Source of the DNA: an uncultured Gellertiella sp. | GTDB taxonomy: Bacteria; Pseudomonadota; Alphaproteobacteria; Rhizobiales; Rhizobiaceae | Assembly (NCBI RefSeq): GCF_963457605.1 | Contig: NZ_OY735139.1 | Location: forward strand, 2,572,001 to 2,636,000 | DNA: 64,000 nucleotides | Direction: 5' to 3' | Shown here: positions 17,050 through 26,055 of the stretch, piece by piece | Numbering within the stretch: position 1 is the stretch's first letter | How the letters are laid out: each line of letters starts with the position of its first letter | Made by a program: the position numbers and the translations under genes | The notes under the pieces: generated by a model | Told to the model about the DNA's origin: nothing | What the model saw: the letters and a program-made list of their open reading frames with translations, nothing else | Database searches by the model: none

Positions 17050-18327
17050 CTATTTGAACACGGCCTCGGGCTGATCGAGGCTCTTCGACCCCTGGATCTT
17101 GATGCCGCTCAGGCCAAGTGTCGCGATGATCCGCTCGACCGTCTTCGACTGGTCAACGAGGTCGGCAATGGCGTCATTGACCAGCGCATTGCCTGCGGTA
17201 TTGCCCTCGGCGATCATCTGGTCATAGGCTTCGCCGCCTTCGGCGCGTTTTGCAATGGCCTGCATGGCGTTCACGGTCTTTTGAAGCTTGGCCTGCATCT
17301 CGTCATCAAGCGCCTTGTCCTTTGCCCGCACCATTGCCGACAGGGAAGGCCCCTGCATTTTCGTGCCGTCGCTGCGGGTATAGGTGCCGATATAGGCCTC
17401 CTCGAGGCCCAGCGCATCGTTCAGATGGGAATTGTGGGTATTGTCGGAAAAGCAGTCCTGCTCCTCTTCCGGATCATGCAGCAGCACGCCGAGCTTCATC
17501 CGCTCGCCTGCCATTTCGCCATAGGAGAGCGAGCCCATGCCGGTAAGAATGGCGCTGACGCCTTTGGTGGCGTCATCGGTGATCACCCGGGCCGCCTCGC
17601 CCCCTGGCTGCCATTTGGATACCATGTCGCTGAGATCGGAGACCAGCAGGGCGGATGCCGCCTTCAGATAGGCAGCGCGCCGGTCGCAATGGTCGTGGGT
17701 GCAGGCCTTGAGGTCATAATCCGTCGCGGGCCGGTTGCCTGCCCCCGGTCCGGTGCCGTTCAGGTCCTGTCCCCAGAGCAGGAATTCGATGGCGTGATAG
17801 CCGATGGCAACATTGGCATCGACGCCACCGGCCTTGTGCAGGGTCTTTGCCAGCAGATCCGGCGTGATGGTGGAGGCATCCACCGGCTTGCCGTCGACGG
17901 TCAGACGGGTATTGGCAATCACGTTGGCGGTGAAAAGCGCGTTCTCGTCGCTCTCGCTGCCATAGGAGGCATCGACATAGTCGATCAGCCCCTCATCCAG
18001 CGGCCAGGAATTCACCCGGCCCTCCCAGTCGTCGACGACGGGATTGCCGAAACGGTAAACCTCGGTATGCGGATAGGGCACGCGCGCCCTGATCCAGGCG
18101 GCCCTCGCAGCCTTCAGTCCAGCCTCGTCCGGCTTGGCAAGAAAGGCGTTGATGGCCACGTCCAGATCCTTGGCGGCAAGCCAGGTGTCTTCGAATTTCG
18201 CCAGTCCAACCTCGGCAAAATGCGCGGCAACGGCCTTTTCATCCGGCACGGAGGCCGCATGGGAAGGGGTGGCAAAGCCTGCGGCCAGCAACAGGGCAAA
18301 GGTGGAAAGGGTGCGGGTCGCGCTCAT
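17050..18327 (-). CDS. Imelysin/IrpA-like iron-regulated periplasmic protein
   Basis: 425 residues from ATG 18327, with ribosome site TGAGGAG six bases upstream; signal peptide LSTFALLLAAGFATPSHA. The family hallmark GxHxxE is present as GYHAIEFLLWG (176-186: Gly176, His178, Glu181), with the second half-repeat seen in GSLSYGEMAGERMKLGVL. First gene of the iron operon. IrpA-type imelysins are induced under iron limitation in several bacteria and are proposed to bind iron in the periplasm. A candidate Irr-type box lies upstream at 18401-18417. Confidence 0.9.
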   Translation of the reverse strand: MSATRTLSTFALLLAAGFATPSHAASVPDEKAVAAHFAEVGLAKFEDTWLAAKDLDVAINAFLAKPDEAGLKAARAAWIRARVPYPHTEVYRFGNPVVDDWEGRVNSWPLDEGLIDYVDASYGSESDENALFTANVIANTRLTVDGKPVDASTITPDLLAKTLHKAGGVDANVAIGYHAIEFLLWGQDLNGTGPGAGNRPATDYDLKACTHDHCDRRAAYLKAASALLVSDLSDMVSKWQPGGEAARVITDDATKGVSAILTGMGSLSYGEMAGERMKLGVLLHDPEEEQDCFSDNTHNSHLNDALGLEEAYIGTYTRSDGTKMQGPSLSAMVRAKDKALDDEMQAKLQKTVNAMQAIAKRAEGGEAYDQMIAEGNTAGNALVNDAIADLVDQSKTVERIIATLGLSGIKIQGSKSLDQPEAVFK

Positions 18328-18362
18328 GATCACTCCTCAGGCGGGTTGATGCCTACAGCGCG

Positions 18363-18417
18363 TTCATGGCCGAAATTTAAACTGGTGTCAAATACTCTAG
18401 TTTGGAATATTTCGAAG
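18363..18417 (-). promoter_or_regulatory. Candidate promoter and Irr-box-like palindrome upstream of the iron operon
   Basis: TTTGGAATATTTCGAAG at 18401-18417 is an interrupted inverted repeat (GGAA/TTCG) that matches about 14 of 17 positions of the rhizobial iron control element pattern TTTRGAAYNRTTCYAAA. Ten bases downstream on the minus strand is TTGACA (18391-18386), a perfect -35; the -10 at 17-bp spacing (CATGAA) is poor. Iron control by Irr is inferred. Confidence 0.4.
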
Positions 18418-18427
18418 CTGGAGCCGG

Positions 18428-19717
18428 TCAGCCCTGCCTTTTCAGCATGCCGAAGAAGAAGCCATCTGTGTCGGTGGCGGCGGGAGTGAGCGTCAGCGTC
18501 TTGCCGTCCCGGCTGTGCGGACGGGGGGCCTTTTCGCCGAAGAGCCGGGTCCAGCTGTCGCCTGCGGGTTCGATCACGAACTCGGGATGGTCCGCGCAGA
18601 AGCGGTCCAGCTGGTGCTCGTTTTCCTGCGGCAGGATCGAGCAGGTAATGTAGACGAGGTGGCCTGAAGGCCTGACGAAGCGGGCGGCCTGCGCCAGCGC
18701 GTCCTGCTGCTGGGAAAGCCGCTCGTCGAGATTCTTCTCGTTCAGCCGCCATTTGGTGTCGGGGCGACGGCGCCAGGTCCCGGTTCCCGTGCAGGGCGCA
18801 TCGACCAGCACCCGGTCGAGCTTGCCCAGCAGGCTGTCGAGGGCGGCTTTCGAATCATGCACCTGCACATTGCGGGTTCCGGCACGCTTCAGCCGCTCGA
18901 TGATCGGGGCAAGCCGCTTGCGGTCGGAATCATAGGCATGGATCTGCCCCTTGTTCTGCATGGTCGCGGCCATCGCCAGCGTCTTGCCGCCGCCGCCTGC
19001 GCAATAGTCGAGTACCTGTTCGCCTTCGCCGGGCAGGGCGAGATCGGCAACAATCTGCGAGCCCTCGTCCTGGACTTCGAACCAGCCCTTCTGGAAGGAC
19101 AGTTCGGCGGTGACATTCGGCAGCCGCGAGGGGCCTTCACCGGCGGGAATGCGGATGCCCTGGCGGGCGATCCGGGCGGCGTGCGCGCCAGCCCTCTCCA
19201 GCGCCTTCACCACCTTGTCGCGTCCGGCCTTCAGTGTGTTGGCGCGAAGATCAAGCGTCGGGCGTCCGGCAAGCGCCTTTGCCTCGGCAAGCCACTGGTC
19301 GCCAAAGCTTTCGATGAAGGCGGCCTCCACCCATTCCGGGATGTCGCCCTGCACATGCAGCGGCGCGTCCGCCAGGGACCGGCTGGCAAATGCCTGGAGC
19401 GAGGCTTCGGAAATCGCAGGCGGCGCGAACTTGTCGTCGACCAGCTCTGCTGAAAGCCCTTCCGGCGTCATGCCCCACTGGCGGAACAGCACCGCATGGC
19501 CAAGTGCGACCGGGCTGTCGTCATCCATCATGAAGCCGTGGGACAGGCGCATCCTCAGCGCATCATAGACAATATTGCCGATGGCGGCGCGGTCGCCCGA
19601 TCCGGCAAAGCGGTGGCTGAGACCCCAATCCTTCAGCGCATCGGCAACCGGCCGCTTGCGTGTTTCGATATCGGCCAAAACCTCGATGGCTCCTGCGAGC
19701 CGTCCACCCAGACGCAT
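18428..19717 (-). CDS. rsmB: RsmB/NOP-family 16S rRNA m5C methyltransferase
   Basis: 429 residues from ATG 19717 with GGAGAG upstream. The N-terminal NusB-like region is followed by a SAM-dependent methyltransferase domain: VQDEGSQIVADL, YCAGGGGKTLAMA (motif I), VLVDAPCTGTGTWRRRPD with one catalytic cysteine and VYITCSILPQEN with the second cysteine and motif. These enzymes methylate C5 of a cytosine in 16S rRNA (C967 in E. coli). A longer reading frame to 19807 exists but has no ribosome site. Lies in the same direction as the iron operon, downstream of nothing obvious. Confidence 0.85.
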   Translation of the reverse strand: MRLGGRLAGAIEVLADIETRKRPVADALKDWGLSHRFAGSGDRAAIGNIVYDALRMRLSHGFMMDDDSPVALGHAVLFRQWGMTPEGLSAELVDDKFAPPAISEASLQAFASRSLADAPLHVQGDIPEWVEAAFIESFGDQWLAEAKALAGRPTLDLRANTLKAGRDKVVKALERAGAHAARIARQGIRIPAGEGPSRLPNVTAELSFQKGWFEVQDEGSQIVADLALPGEGEQVLDYCAGGGGKTLAMAATMQNKGQIHAYDSDRKRLAPIIERLKRAGTRNVQVHDSKAALDSLLGKLDRVLVDAPCTGTGTWRRRPDTKWRLNEKNLDERLSQQQDALAQAARFVRPSGHLVYITCSILPQENEHQLDRFCADHPEFVIEPAGDSWTRLFGEKAPRPHSRDGKTLTLTPAATDTDGFFFGMLKRQG

Positions 19718-19876
19718 GCTGTGCTCTCCATGTCGGGCCTTGTCGGCAGAGCCTGCCAGAGGTCCCGGTATCGGTGGGGTGGTAACGGTGATTGACGCCA
19801 AGAGCAAGGCTTGATGGTTATGCCGGTCCCCGGCGCGGACGGTTTACCGGCGGCGCGGCCTTCCGGCAGCCGGTGC

Positions 19877-20263
19877 TCAGCCAATCGTTTCGTAGCAGAC
19901 CTTGGCGGTACCGGACGAAATCATGCCGAGATTGCGGGCCGCTGCCCTGGAAACGTCGAGGACACGGCCACGCACGAAGGGGCCGCGATCATTGATGCGC
20001 ACGATCACGCTCTTGCCGTTGCGGCGGTTGGTGACCTTCACCTTGGTGCCGAACCGGAGAGACCGGTGCGCGGCGGTCAGCGTTGCCGAATTCATTCGCT
20101 CGCCCGAAGCGGTGCGCGATCCCGCAGCATACCACGAGGCGCCGCCGCAGCCGGCGTTGCCGGCAAGAGCCGGAAGCGGCAGGGTGAGTGTCGCGGCGAG
20201 CAGCGCCGAAAACGCGAAGTTGAGCTGAAACTTATGCAATACGGACAGTCCCTTTTCAATCAT
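19877..20263 (-). CDS. RlpA-family septal ring lytic transglycosylase-like protein
   Basis: 128 residues. Signal peptide [17 protein letters not shown], then a single double-psi beta-barrel: [44 protein letters not shown] and [14 protein letters not shown]. These are the RlpA signatures with the catalytic Asp/His-type positions in RINDRGP. No SPOR domain, so it is a short member. It should be periplasmic and act on denuded peptidoglycan strands at septa. A perfect palindrome at 20346-20364 lies 83 bp upstream. Confidence 0.88.
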   Translation of the reverse strand: MIEKGLSVLHKFQLNFAFSALLAATLTLPLPALAGNAGCGGASWYAAGSRTASGERMNSATLTAAHRSLRFGTKVKVTNRRNGKSVIVRINDRGPFVRGRVLDVSRAAARNLGMISSGTAKVCYETIG

Positions 20264-20345
20264 TCGGAAGCCAGGGTTTTCCCCGTCTCCCGGATGGTTA
20301 AAGCGGCGTGAAACATGGCGAAAAAGTGCAATTCGAGATCACGGA

Positions 20346-20364
20346 ATGTTACAGACTGTAACAT
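20346..20364. promoter_or_regulatory. Perfect 19-bp palindrome upstream of rlpA
   Basis: ATGTTACAG-A-CTGTAACAT, nine-base arms around one base. It sits in the 390-bp AT-rich gap 20264-20653 between rlpA and an SDR gene (both leftward), and has the size and symmetry of a dimeric repressor site. The binder is unknown. The remainder of this gap shows no gene that I can support. Confidence 0.55.
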
Positions 20365-20653
20365 AAGGTGTAAATGCGCAGCCGAGCGGACAATCAGGAA
20401 AAACGAGTCCCGAAGGAAAATAGGAAATAAAAACAATGTCAGGCCATTTCATAGCCTGCGATGCGGGGGAGGCTGTGGCCCGTTCACGGAATCGGCTGAA
20501 ATATTTTTCCACACGCAGGAACAAAAGCCCTGAAAACCGTGATTTTAACCCGGTGTTAACCCTGTTTGCGGGGTAAAACAGACTCGCAGAGGGCTGAAAA
20601 CAGGATTTTCCATCCCGTGACCCTTGGCGTCCTGAGGGTCCGGCCTCGGCCCT

Positions 20654-21526
20654 TCAGCCGCGCCATTTCCCGTCAAGGATGAGATCCGCCAGCGACGCGC
20701 GGTATTCAGGATAGTCAAAATCAAAGCCCGTCTGGCGGATCTTCGCATTCGAAACCCGCTGGTTCTTGCCATAGAAGGAGCGGGCCATGGCTGAAAGATT
20801 GGCGGTCTCGAAGGCCTGTTCCGGCGGTGGCGCGATGCCCATCAGCCGCGCGGCCTCGGTGACCACATCCTGCGGCGGAGCGGGTTCGTCGTCGGTCACA
20901 TTGTAGATGCCTGCCAACCTGCGTTCGGCCAGATGCAATGCCGCCCTGCCGATATCCTCGACCCGGATGCGGTTGAACACCTGGCCGGGTTTGATCAGCC
21001 GACGGGCCGTGCCCTGTGCCAGATTGACGAATGTGTTGCGGCCTGGCCCGTAAATGCCGGAAAGGCGCAGCACGCTGACCGGCACGCCGAAAGCCTGACC
21101 CAGTTCGCTCCACGCCGCCTCTGCCACCAACCGCTCGGCTCCGCGTGCGGCTTCCGGCTGGCAGGCCGTCTCTTCGGTCACCCATTCCCCCTTGTGGTCG
21201 CCATAGACGCCGACGGTCGAGAGATAGCCGATCCACTGCAGCCCGGGCGCAAGCGTCTTCAGCCGGTCTTGCAGCGCAAGCGGCAGGGCGTCACCCTCGG
21301 GACCCGGCGAAATCGACTGGACGATGTGGGTGACATCGCCAAGCGCCGTCTCCAGGTCGGCAGAGAGTTCAATGCCGTCAAACAGATATGGGGTGATGCC
21401 CAGCGCCTTGAGGCCCCCAGCCTTTTCCATCGAGCGGGTGGTGCCCGAGACGGCAAATCCCCCCGTCATGAAGGTATCCGCGATGGCCTTGCCGGAATAG
21501 CCCGCCCCAAAAATCATCAGTTTCAT
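20654..21526 (-). CDS. SDR-type NAD(P)-dependent epimerase/dehydratase
   Basis: 290 residues from ATG 21526. N-terminal nucleotide-binding GAGYSGKAIA (Rossmann), later LSTVGVYGDHKGEWV with the Tyr region and VLRLSGIYGPGRNT, RIRVEDIGRA, GIYNVTDDEP, the pattern of extended SDRs like YeeZ. The substrate is not apparent. Its ATG overlaps the stop of queG by four bases (ATGA), so it is co-translated with queG; a much longer frame reaching back into queG is an artefact of that overlap. Confidence 0.85.
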   Translation of the reverse strand: MKLMIFGAGYSGKAIADTFMTGGFAVSGTTRSMEKAGGLKALGITPYLFDGIELSADLETALGDVTHIVQSISPGPEGDALPLALQDRLKTLAPGLQWIGYLSTVGVYGDHKGEWVTEETACQPEAARGAERLVAEAAWSELGQAFGVPVSVLRLSGIYGPGRNTFVNLAQGTARRLIKPGQVFNRIRVEDIGRAALHLAERRLAGIYNVTDDEPAPPQDVVTEAARLMGIAPPPEQAFETANLSAMARSFYGKNQRVSNAKIRQTGFDFDYPEYRASLADLILDGKWRG

Positions 21527-22698
21527 TGCGGTTCTCCCATGGGTCGCTCCATTGCCATCGCCCATTCGCGCTCGACCGAAGCATCCGGTTCGTTTTGCCG
21601 TTGTGCCGCAAAGCGGGAAAGCCCGCCAGCCCCCAAAAACCGTGACAGCGCCCAGACCGCCATCCCGCGCACCAGCGGCGAGGGGTCGGAGATGAGAGCC
21701 GCGACCGGTTCGGCCAGTGCGGAAAGGCCTGAATTCCCGGCGGCAATCAGCACGTTGCGGACAAAGCGGTCGCGTCCGATCCGCTTGACCGGCGAGCCGC
21801 TGAACAGGCTGCGAAACCCGGCATCGTCGAGCGTGAGCAGATGGGCTATATCCGGTTCGAGCAGGTCGGCCCGCGCCTGGAGACGGATTTCGCGGGCGCT
21901 TTGCGCAAACTTGTTCCACGGACAGGCGGCAAGGCAATCGTCGCAGCCATAGATCCGGTTGCCGAAGAACGGGCGCAGAGCCGGATCGATCTCGCCCTTG
22001 TGTTCGATGGTCAGGTAGGAAATGCAGCGCCGCGCATCGATCTGGTAGGGGGCGGGGAAGGCGTCGGTCGGGCAGGCGTCGAGGCAGGCGCGGCAGTTGC
22101 CGCAATGGTCGGTCTCGGCCGCATCCGCTTCCAGCTTCGCGGTGGTGAAGATCGAGCCGAGGAACAGCCAGCACCCATGGGTGCGGCTGACGAGATTGGT
22201 GTGCTTGCCCTGCCAGCCAAGCCCTGCCTCCGCCGCCAGCGGCTTTTCCATCACCGGCGCGGTGTCGACGAAGATCTTGACGTCCTCGCCGGAGCGCGCG
22301 GCAAAGCGGGATGCTATTTCCTTCAGCCGTCCCTTCATCACATCATGGTAGTCGCGATTGCGGGCATAAACGGAAATATGGGCCTTGTCGGCTTTGGCTT
22401 GCAGATAGCGGGGGTCGCGCTCAGGCCCGTAATTCATCGCAAAGACCACGATGCTCGCGACATCAGGCCAGAGCCCCTGCGGGCTGGCCCGCCGCTCCAG
22501 CGTTTCGGCCATCCAGTCCATGGTGCCGTGGCGACCGAGGTCGACGAATTCGGCAAGATGCGCGGAAGCCTCGGCGTTCGACCGGGCAAGGGTGACCCGG
22601 CAGAGATCAAAACCGTGACGGGCGGCTTCGTCCTTCAGAAACCGGGTCAGCTTCTGCCGTCTGGCCTGCTCGCTGTGTGCCTGCCCGGTTCCCATCAT
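21523..22698 (-). CDS. queG: Epoxyqueuosine reductase
   Basis: 391 residues. Reduces epoxyqueuosine to queuosine in tRNA, using cobalamin and two [4Fe-4S] clusters. The clusters are shown by CGNCRACLDACPTDAF and CDDCLAACPWNKFA; the cobalamin/active-site region by FVDTAPVMEKPLAAEAG with the catalytic aspartate, and GLGWQGKHTNLVS. A HEAT-like C-terminal tail follows. Two adjacent ATGs (22698, 22695) may start it. It lies nine bases after the GST gene and overlaps the SDR gene. Confidence 0.95.
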   Translation of the reverse strand: MMGTGQAHSEQARRQKLTRFLKDEAARHGFDLCRVTLARSNAEASAHLAEFVDLGRHGTMDWMAETLERRASPQGLWPDVASIVVFAMNYGPERDPRYLQAKADKAHISVYARNRDYHDVMKGRLKEIASRFAARSGEDVKIFVDTAPVMEKPLAAEAGLGWQGKHTNLVSRTHGCWLFLGSIFTTAKLEADAAETDHCGNCRACLDACPTDAFPAPYQIDARRCISYLTIEHKGEIDPALRPFFGNRIYGCDDCLAACPWNKFAQSAREIRLQARADLLEPDIAHLLTLDDAGFRSLFSGSPVKRIGRDRFVRNVLIAAGNSGLSALAEPVAALISDPSPLVRGMAVWALSRFLGAGGLSRFAAQRQNEPDASVEREWAMAMERPMGEPQ

Positions 22699-22707
22699 CC
22701 TGGCCGG

Positions 22708-23400
22708 TCAGAAATCGAGGTCCGCATAATGCGACACCGGGGTCAGTCCGCGCACCCGGTCATTCAGCAGCGGGCGGAAGGAGGGGCGCGATTTCAGCCG
22801 CTGGTACCAGTCCTTGACCAGCGGGCTTTCGTTCCAGTCGATCTCGCCGAGATAATCCAGGACAGAGAGTGCGCCGGCGGCGGCAAGATCCGCATAGCTC
22901 ATCCGGTCGCCCGCCAGCCACTGGCGCGAGCCTGCAAGCCAGGTCAGATATTTCATGTGCTGGCGAATATTGGCGCGCGCGGTGCGCAGCACCTTGCTGT
23001 CGGGCGCGCCGCCGCCCTGATCGGCGGTCATCTGCAATTTATAGGCTCGCTCGCGCGCCAGCGGTCGCGTGACATCCTGTTCCATCTTGACCAGGAACCA
23101 TTCGGTCAGGCGGCGGATCTCGGCCCGCTGGAACGGATCTTCCGCCAGCAACCGCCGGTCGCGCTTCAGCACGCCATGGGTCTCGTCCAGATATTCGGAA
23201 ATCACCATCGCGCCGCAGAGGGCCCGCATGCTGTCGTCGACATAGACCGGCAGCGTGCCTGCCGGGTTCAGCGCCAGAAAATCGCGGCGCTTTTCCCAGG
23301 GCTGCTCCTCGATAATGTCGGCTTGATAATTGTATTCCGACAGAATGAGCCGGACGAACCGTGACGCAGAAGACATGGGATGGTGATAGAGCGTGGGCAT
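22708..23400 (-). CDS. Glutathione S-transferase family protein
   Basis: 230 residues. N-terminal thioredoxin-like domain: LYHHPMSSASRFVRLILSEY with the active-site serine region and NPAGTLPVYVDDS with the cis-proline (T-L-P); MVISEYLDE provides the glutathione gamma-glutamyl contact. The C-terminal helical domain has AGDRMSYADLAAAGALSVLDYL with the N-capping aspartate motif. It is upstream of queG and the SDR gene, in the same direction. Divergent from uppP with a 146-bp gap. Substrate unknown. Confidence 0.9.
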   Translation of the reverse strand: MPTLYHHPMSSASRFVRLILSEYNYQADIIEEQPWEKRRDFLALNPAGTLPVYVDDSMRALCGAMVISEYLDETHGVLKRDRRLLAEDPFQRAEIRRLTEWFLVKMEQDVTRPLARERAYKLQMTADQGGGAPDSKVLRTARANIRQHMKYLTWLAGSRQWLAGDRMSYADLAAAGALSVLDYLGEIDWNESPLVKDWYQRLKSRPSFRPLLNDRVRGLTPVSHYADLDF

Positions 23401-23546
23401 GGAGACTCGAAATCTGTTTTTCCTGGAGGTGAACGGGCTGAAAGACCTGCACCTCTGGTCATCACGGGGTAATAAAAGCTATAGGTGCTTGCCCTTCGCA
23501 ACACAAGCGAATCAGCGGTTTTCACCATGTTTCAAAAGGAAAATAC

Positions 23547-24353
23547 ATGGCCGATCAGTCGATCATCAGCGCTCTCGTTCTGGGTCTCGTCGAGGGGCTG
23601 ACCGAGTTCATCCCGGTTTCCTCCACCGCGCATGTGCTGCTGACGCAGCATTTTTTGGGTTTCAAGTCGCCGGGCGATACCTTTCCGGTCCTCATCCAGT
23701 TGGGTGCCATTCTGGCGATCCTTCTGGTGTATTTTCGCAAGCTTCTCGAGATCGCGACGGCCCTGCCGACCAGTCCGACGGCGCGGCGATTCGTGGTTTC
23801 GGTGCTGATCGCCTTCCTGCCGGCAGCCGTGATCGGCGCCATCGCCCATGATTTCATCAAGCGGGTGCTGTTTGAAACGCCGGTGCTGATCTGCATCGTG
23901 CTGATCCTTGGCGGTATCGTTCTGCTGGTTGTCGATCGCATGGAGTTCAAGCCGCGCTACAGGAATGTCATGGATTTCCCGCCGCTGCTTGCCTTCAAGA
24001 TCGGCCTGTTCCAGTGCCTTGCCATGGTCCCCGGCACCTCGCGTTCCGGCGCAACCATCGTCGGTGCGCTCTTGATGGGAGCGGACAAGCGTTCGGCTGC
24101 CGAGTTCTCGTTCTTCCTCGCCATGCCGACCATGCTCGGAGCCTTCGTGCTCGATCTCTACAAGAACCGCCATGCACTGAGCATGGACGACACCTCGCTG
24201 ATCGCCGTCGGCTTCATCATGGCCTTCGTTTCTGCCCTGCTGGTGGTGCGCTCGCTGCTCGATTTCGTCTCGAAGCGCGGCTACGGCGTGTTTGCCTGGT
24301 GGCGCATCGCCGTGGGAATCGCGGGCCTGATCGGCCTTTACGTCTGGGGCTGA
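23547..24353 (+). CDS. uppP: Undecaprenyl-diphosphate phosphatase
   Basis: 268 residues, polytopic membrane protein. Motifs [17 protein letters not shown] (residues about 16-32) and [11 protein letters not shown] (about 158-168) are the two active-site signatures of BacA/UppP, which dephosphorylates undecaprenyl pyrophosphate to recycle the lipid carrier for peptidoglycan. About eight hydrophobic segments are visible. A strong terminator follows at 24374-24400. Confidence 0.97.
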   Translation: MADQSIISALVLGLVEGLTEFIPVSSTAHVLLTQHFLGFKSPGDTFPVLIQLGAILAILLVYFRKLLEIATALPTSPTARRFVVSVLIAFLPAAVIGAIAHDFIKRVLFETPVLICIVLILGGIVLLVVDRMEFKPRYRNVMDFPPLLAFKIGLFQCLAMVPGTSRSGATIVGALLMGADKRSAAEFSFFLAMPTMLGAFVLDLYKNRHALSMDDTSLIAVGFIMAFVSALLVVRSLLDFVSKRGYGVFAWWRIAVGIAGLIGLYVWG

Positions 24354-24373
24354 GAAACCCTCTTGAAAACAGC

Positions 24374-24400
24374 AAAAAGGCCGGGTTACCCGGCCTTTTT
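24374..24400 (+). terminator. Rho-independent terminator of uppP
   Basis: Perfect 12-bp stem AAAAAGGCCGGG / CCCGGCCTTTTT with a TTA loop, ending in five T. The A run on the other side makes it usable from the right as well, for the small gene at 24457-24621. Confidence 0.9.
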
Positions 24401-24456
24401 CATGCAATCTGCAAAGATCGGCTTGTCGGCCGCCGTCCGTAACCGGCTGAGGGATA

Positions 24457-24621
24457 TTACTGCGCCTTGGCGACAGGAATCGACGCGGTGGTGCAGGGGT
24501 CCACGCCATAGGCGGGGCTGCATTCGGCCTTCCCGGCGGCATCAGTACCGGGGGCAAGGAAGGAACCTGCGATAACAACGAATGCCGCACACGCAAAAAA
24601 CAGTGCGATGGACTTGCCCAT
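24457..24621 (-). CDS. 54-residue exported small protein
   Basis: ATG 24621 to TAA 24457-24459; AGAGG sits seven bases upstream of the ATG. The product begins MGKSIALFFACAAFVVIAG, a signal peptide or membrane helix, continues FLAPGTDAAGKAE and contains two cysteines (34 and 43) in CSPAYGVDPC, ending in KAQ. The cysteines could form a disulfide in the periplasm. I recognise no family. The shared bidirectional terminator lies 57 bp downstream. Evidence is the signal-like N-terminus, the ribosome site and the terminator. Confidence 0.6.
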   Translation of the reverse strand: MGKSIALFFACAAFVVIAGSFLAPGTDAAGKAECSPAYGVDPCTTASIPVAKAQ

Positions 24622-24800
24622 GTAGAAGCCTCTTCAACGGGTTGAGTGTGAGCCTGCGGTGCCGATTCCCGGCGGAACGCATGCGGTTTTATTTCGGGAT
24701 TTCGTCCCCATCAATAGAAGAGTTTGCTAAATCCTCTGTTAACGCCGGACAGTCAGATTGAATGTGATCTCTTTGCAGCTTTTTAATGATCCCTGAAGTC

Positions 24801-24832
24801 AAAAACGGCCAGCAAGGTTCCCCTTCTGGCCG
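24801..24832 (-). terminator. Terminator after the NDUFA9-like gene
   Basis: On the minus strand CGGCCAG(AAGG)…CTGGCCG (24832-24801 region) is followed by TTTTTGACTT, a normal Rho-independent form. The rest of 24622-24916 is AT-rich and without a gene. Confidence 0.75.
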
Positions 24833-24916
24833 AATTTACATGGATTTCAGAGAGGTATCGGACGGTTCGGCAGCCGATGTTGCCAAAGGGTGACACCGAA
24901 GCGCGGGCAGGGCTGC

Positions 24917-25897
24917 TCAGGCAGCCTTGCCGGAGCCGGTAAACTGGCCTTCGGGGCGATATTGCACGAGATAGGAGGGCAGCACCGCGCTTGCAATCGC
25001 CGGAACGATGCCCATGCCCTTCAGCGTCCGCCCTTCGGCCTCGGCAGCTTTTGAGACGACATTGTCTGACTTCAGCAGCGTCACCTGATCCGGTGTGACA
25101 GGCGGCGTGACGAAGGGCACGAGGCCAGCAATCGAACCGAGCAGCGAGGCGAGGCCGAAGGGCAGCGAGACCAGTGGCTTGCTGCGGTCGGTCACCGACA
25201 GAACCAGTTCCATGCATTCCCGGAAGGTCAGGACTTCAGGTCCGCCCAGCTCATAGGTGGAACCAGCGGCAAGGCGGCCTTCCACGGCGCGGGCAACGGC
25301 CTCCGCCACGTCTTCGACATAGACCGGCTGGAACCGGGTGCGGCCCCCGCCGACCAGCGGCAGGAAGGGCATGGCGCGGGCCATGGAGGCGAAACGGTTG
25401 AAGAAATCGTCCTCAGGTCCGAAAATGACCGAGGGGCGCAGGATGATCGCATCCGGCTTGATCGCCAGAATCGCAGCCTCCGCATTGCCCTTGGTGCGGG
25501 CATAGGAGGAAGCCGACTGGCTGTCGGCGCCGATGGCGGAGACATGTGTCAGGGTCGCGCCGACGCCGCGAGCCGCCTCGGCAATTGCCCTGGCGCCAAA
25601 ATCCTGCACGGTTTCGAAGGTGTTGCGGCCCTTGTTCGACAGCAGGCCAACGCAATTGACCACATGATCTGCCCCCTGAACGGCGGCATCGATGGAACGC
25701 CGGTAACGCAGGTTTGCCTGGGTCAGGGAAATCTGCCCGACATTGCCGAGCGGCTGCAGAAAGCCCGCAAGGTCAGGGCGGCGAACGGCGACCCGGATTC
25801 GATAGCCGCGCCGTGCAAGGGCGCGCACCACATGCCTGCCGACAAAGCCCGATCCGCCAAAAACGGTTACCAGCGGCGGAAGGTTGGACAGGGTCAT
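24917..25897 (-). CDS. NDUFA9-like NAD(P)H-binding protein (atypical SDR)
   Basis: 326 residues. Rossmann motif VFGGSGFVGRHVVRAL (residues about 11-26), then VVNCVGLLSNKG, LTHVSAIGAD, ASSYARTKGNAEAAI and RPSVIFGPEDDFFNRF, which match the complex I NDUFA9 subunit family of alphaproteobacteria and mitochondria. In bacteria these proteins are usually free accessory reductases near quinone or cell-envelope genes. There is a C-terminal hydrophobic stretch (GLASLLGSIAGLVPFV). Terminator follows at 24801-24832. Confidence 0.88.
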   Translation of the reverse strand: MTLSNLPPLVTVFGGSGFVGRHVVRALARRGYRIRVAVRRPDLAGFLQPLGNVGQISLTQANLRYRRSIDAAVQGADHVVNCVGLLSNKGRNTFETVQDFGARAIAEAARGVGATLTHVSAIGADSQSASSYARTKGNAEAAILAIKPDAIILRPSVIFGPEDDFFNRFASMARAMPFLPLVGGGRTRFQPVYVEDVAEAVARAVEGRLAAGSTYELGGPEVLTFRECMELVLSVTDRSKPLVSLPFGLASLLGSIAGLVPFVTPPVTPDQVTLLKSDNVVSKAAEAEGRTLKGMGIVPAIASAVLPSYLVQYRPEGQFTGSGKAA

Positions 25898-26055
25898 CGG
25901 AGGCTCCTTGTTTGGCGGTCCCGGGGTGGCCGGGTGCCACCCTTCGTCGATTCTGCGGCATGACGCAGCGATGCGCTGTTCTTAGCCGAAAAGCGCCCTG
26001 AGGTGAAGGCCTCCGGGCATGACGGCAAACGGCAGATCAGATATCCCGGGCGGGA

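Noticed and set aside
20654-22174. A 506-codon frame extending the SDR gene back into queG
   Set aside because: The extension overlaps queG almost completely, while the SDR family begins at MKLMIFGAGYSG with an ATGA overlap to queG.
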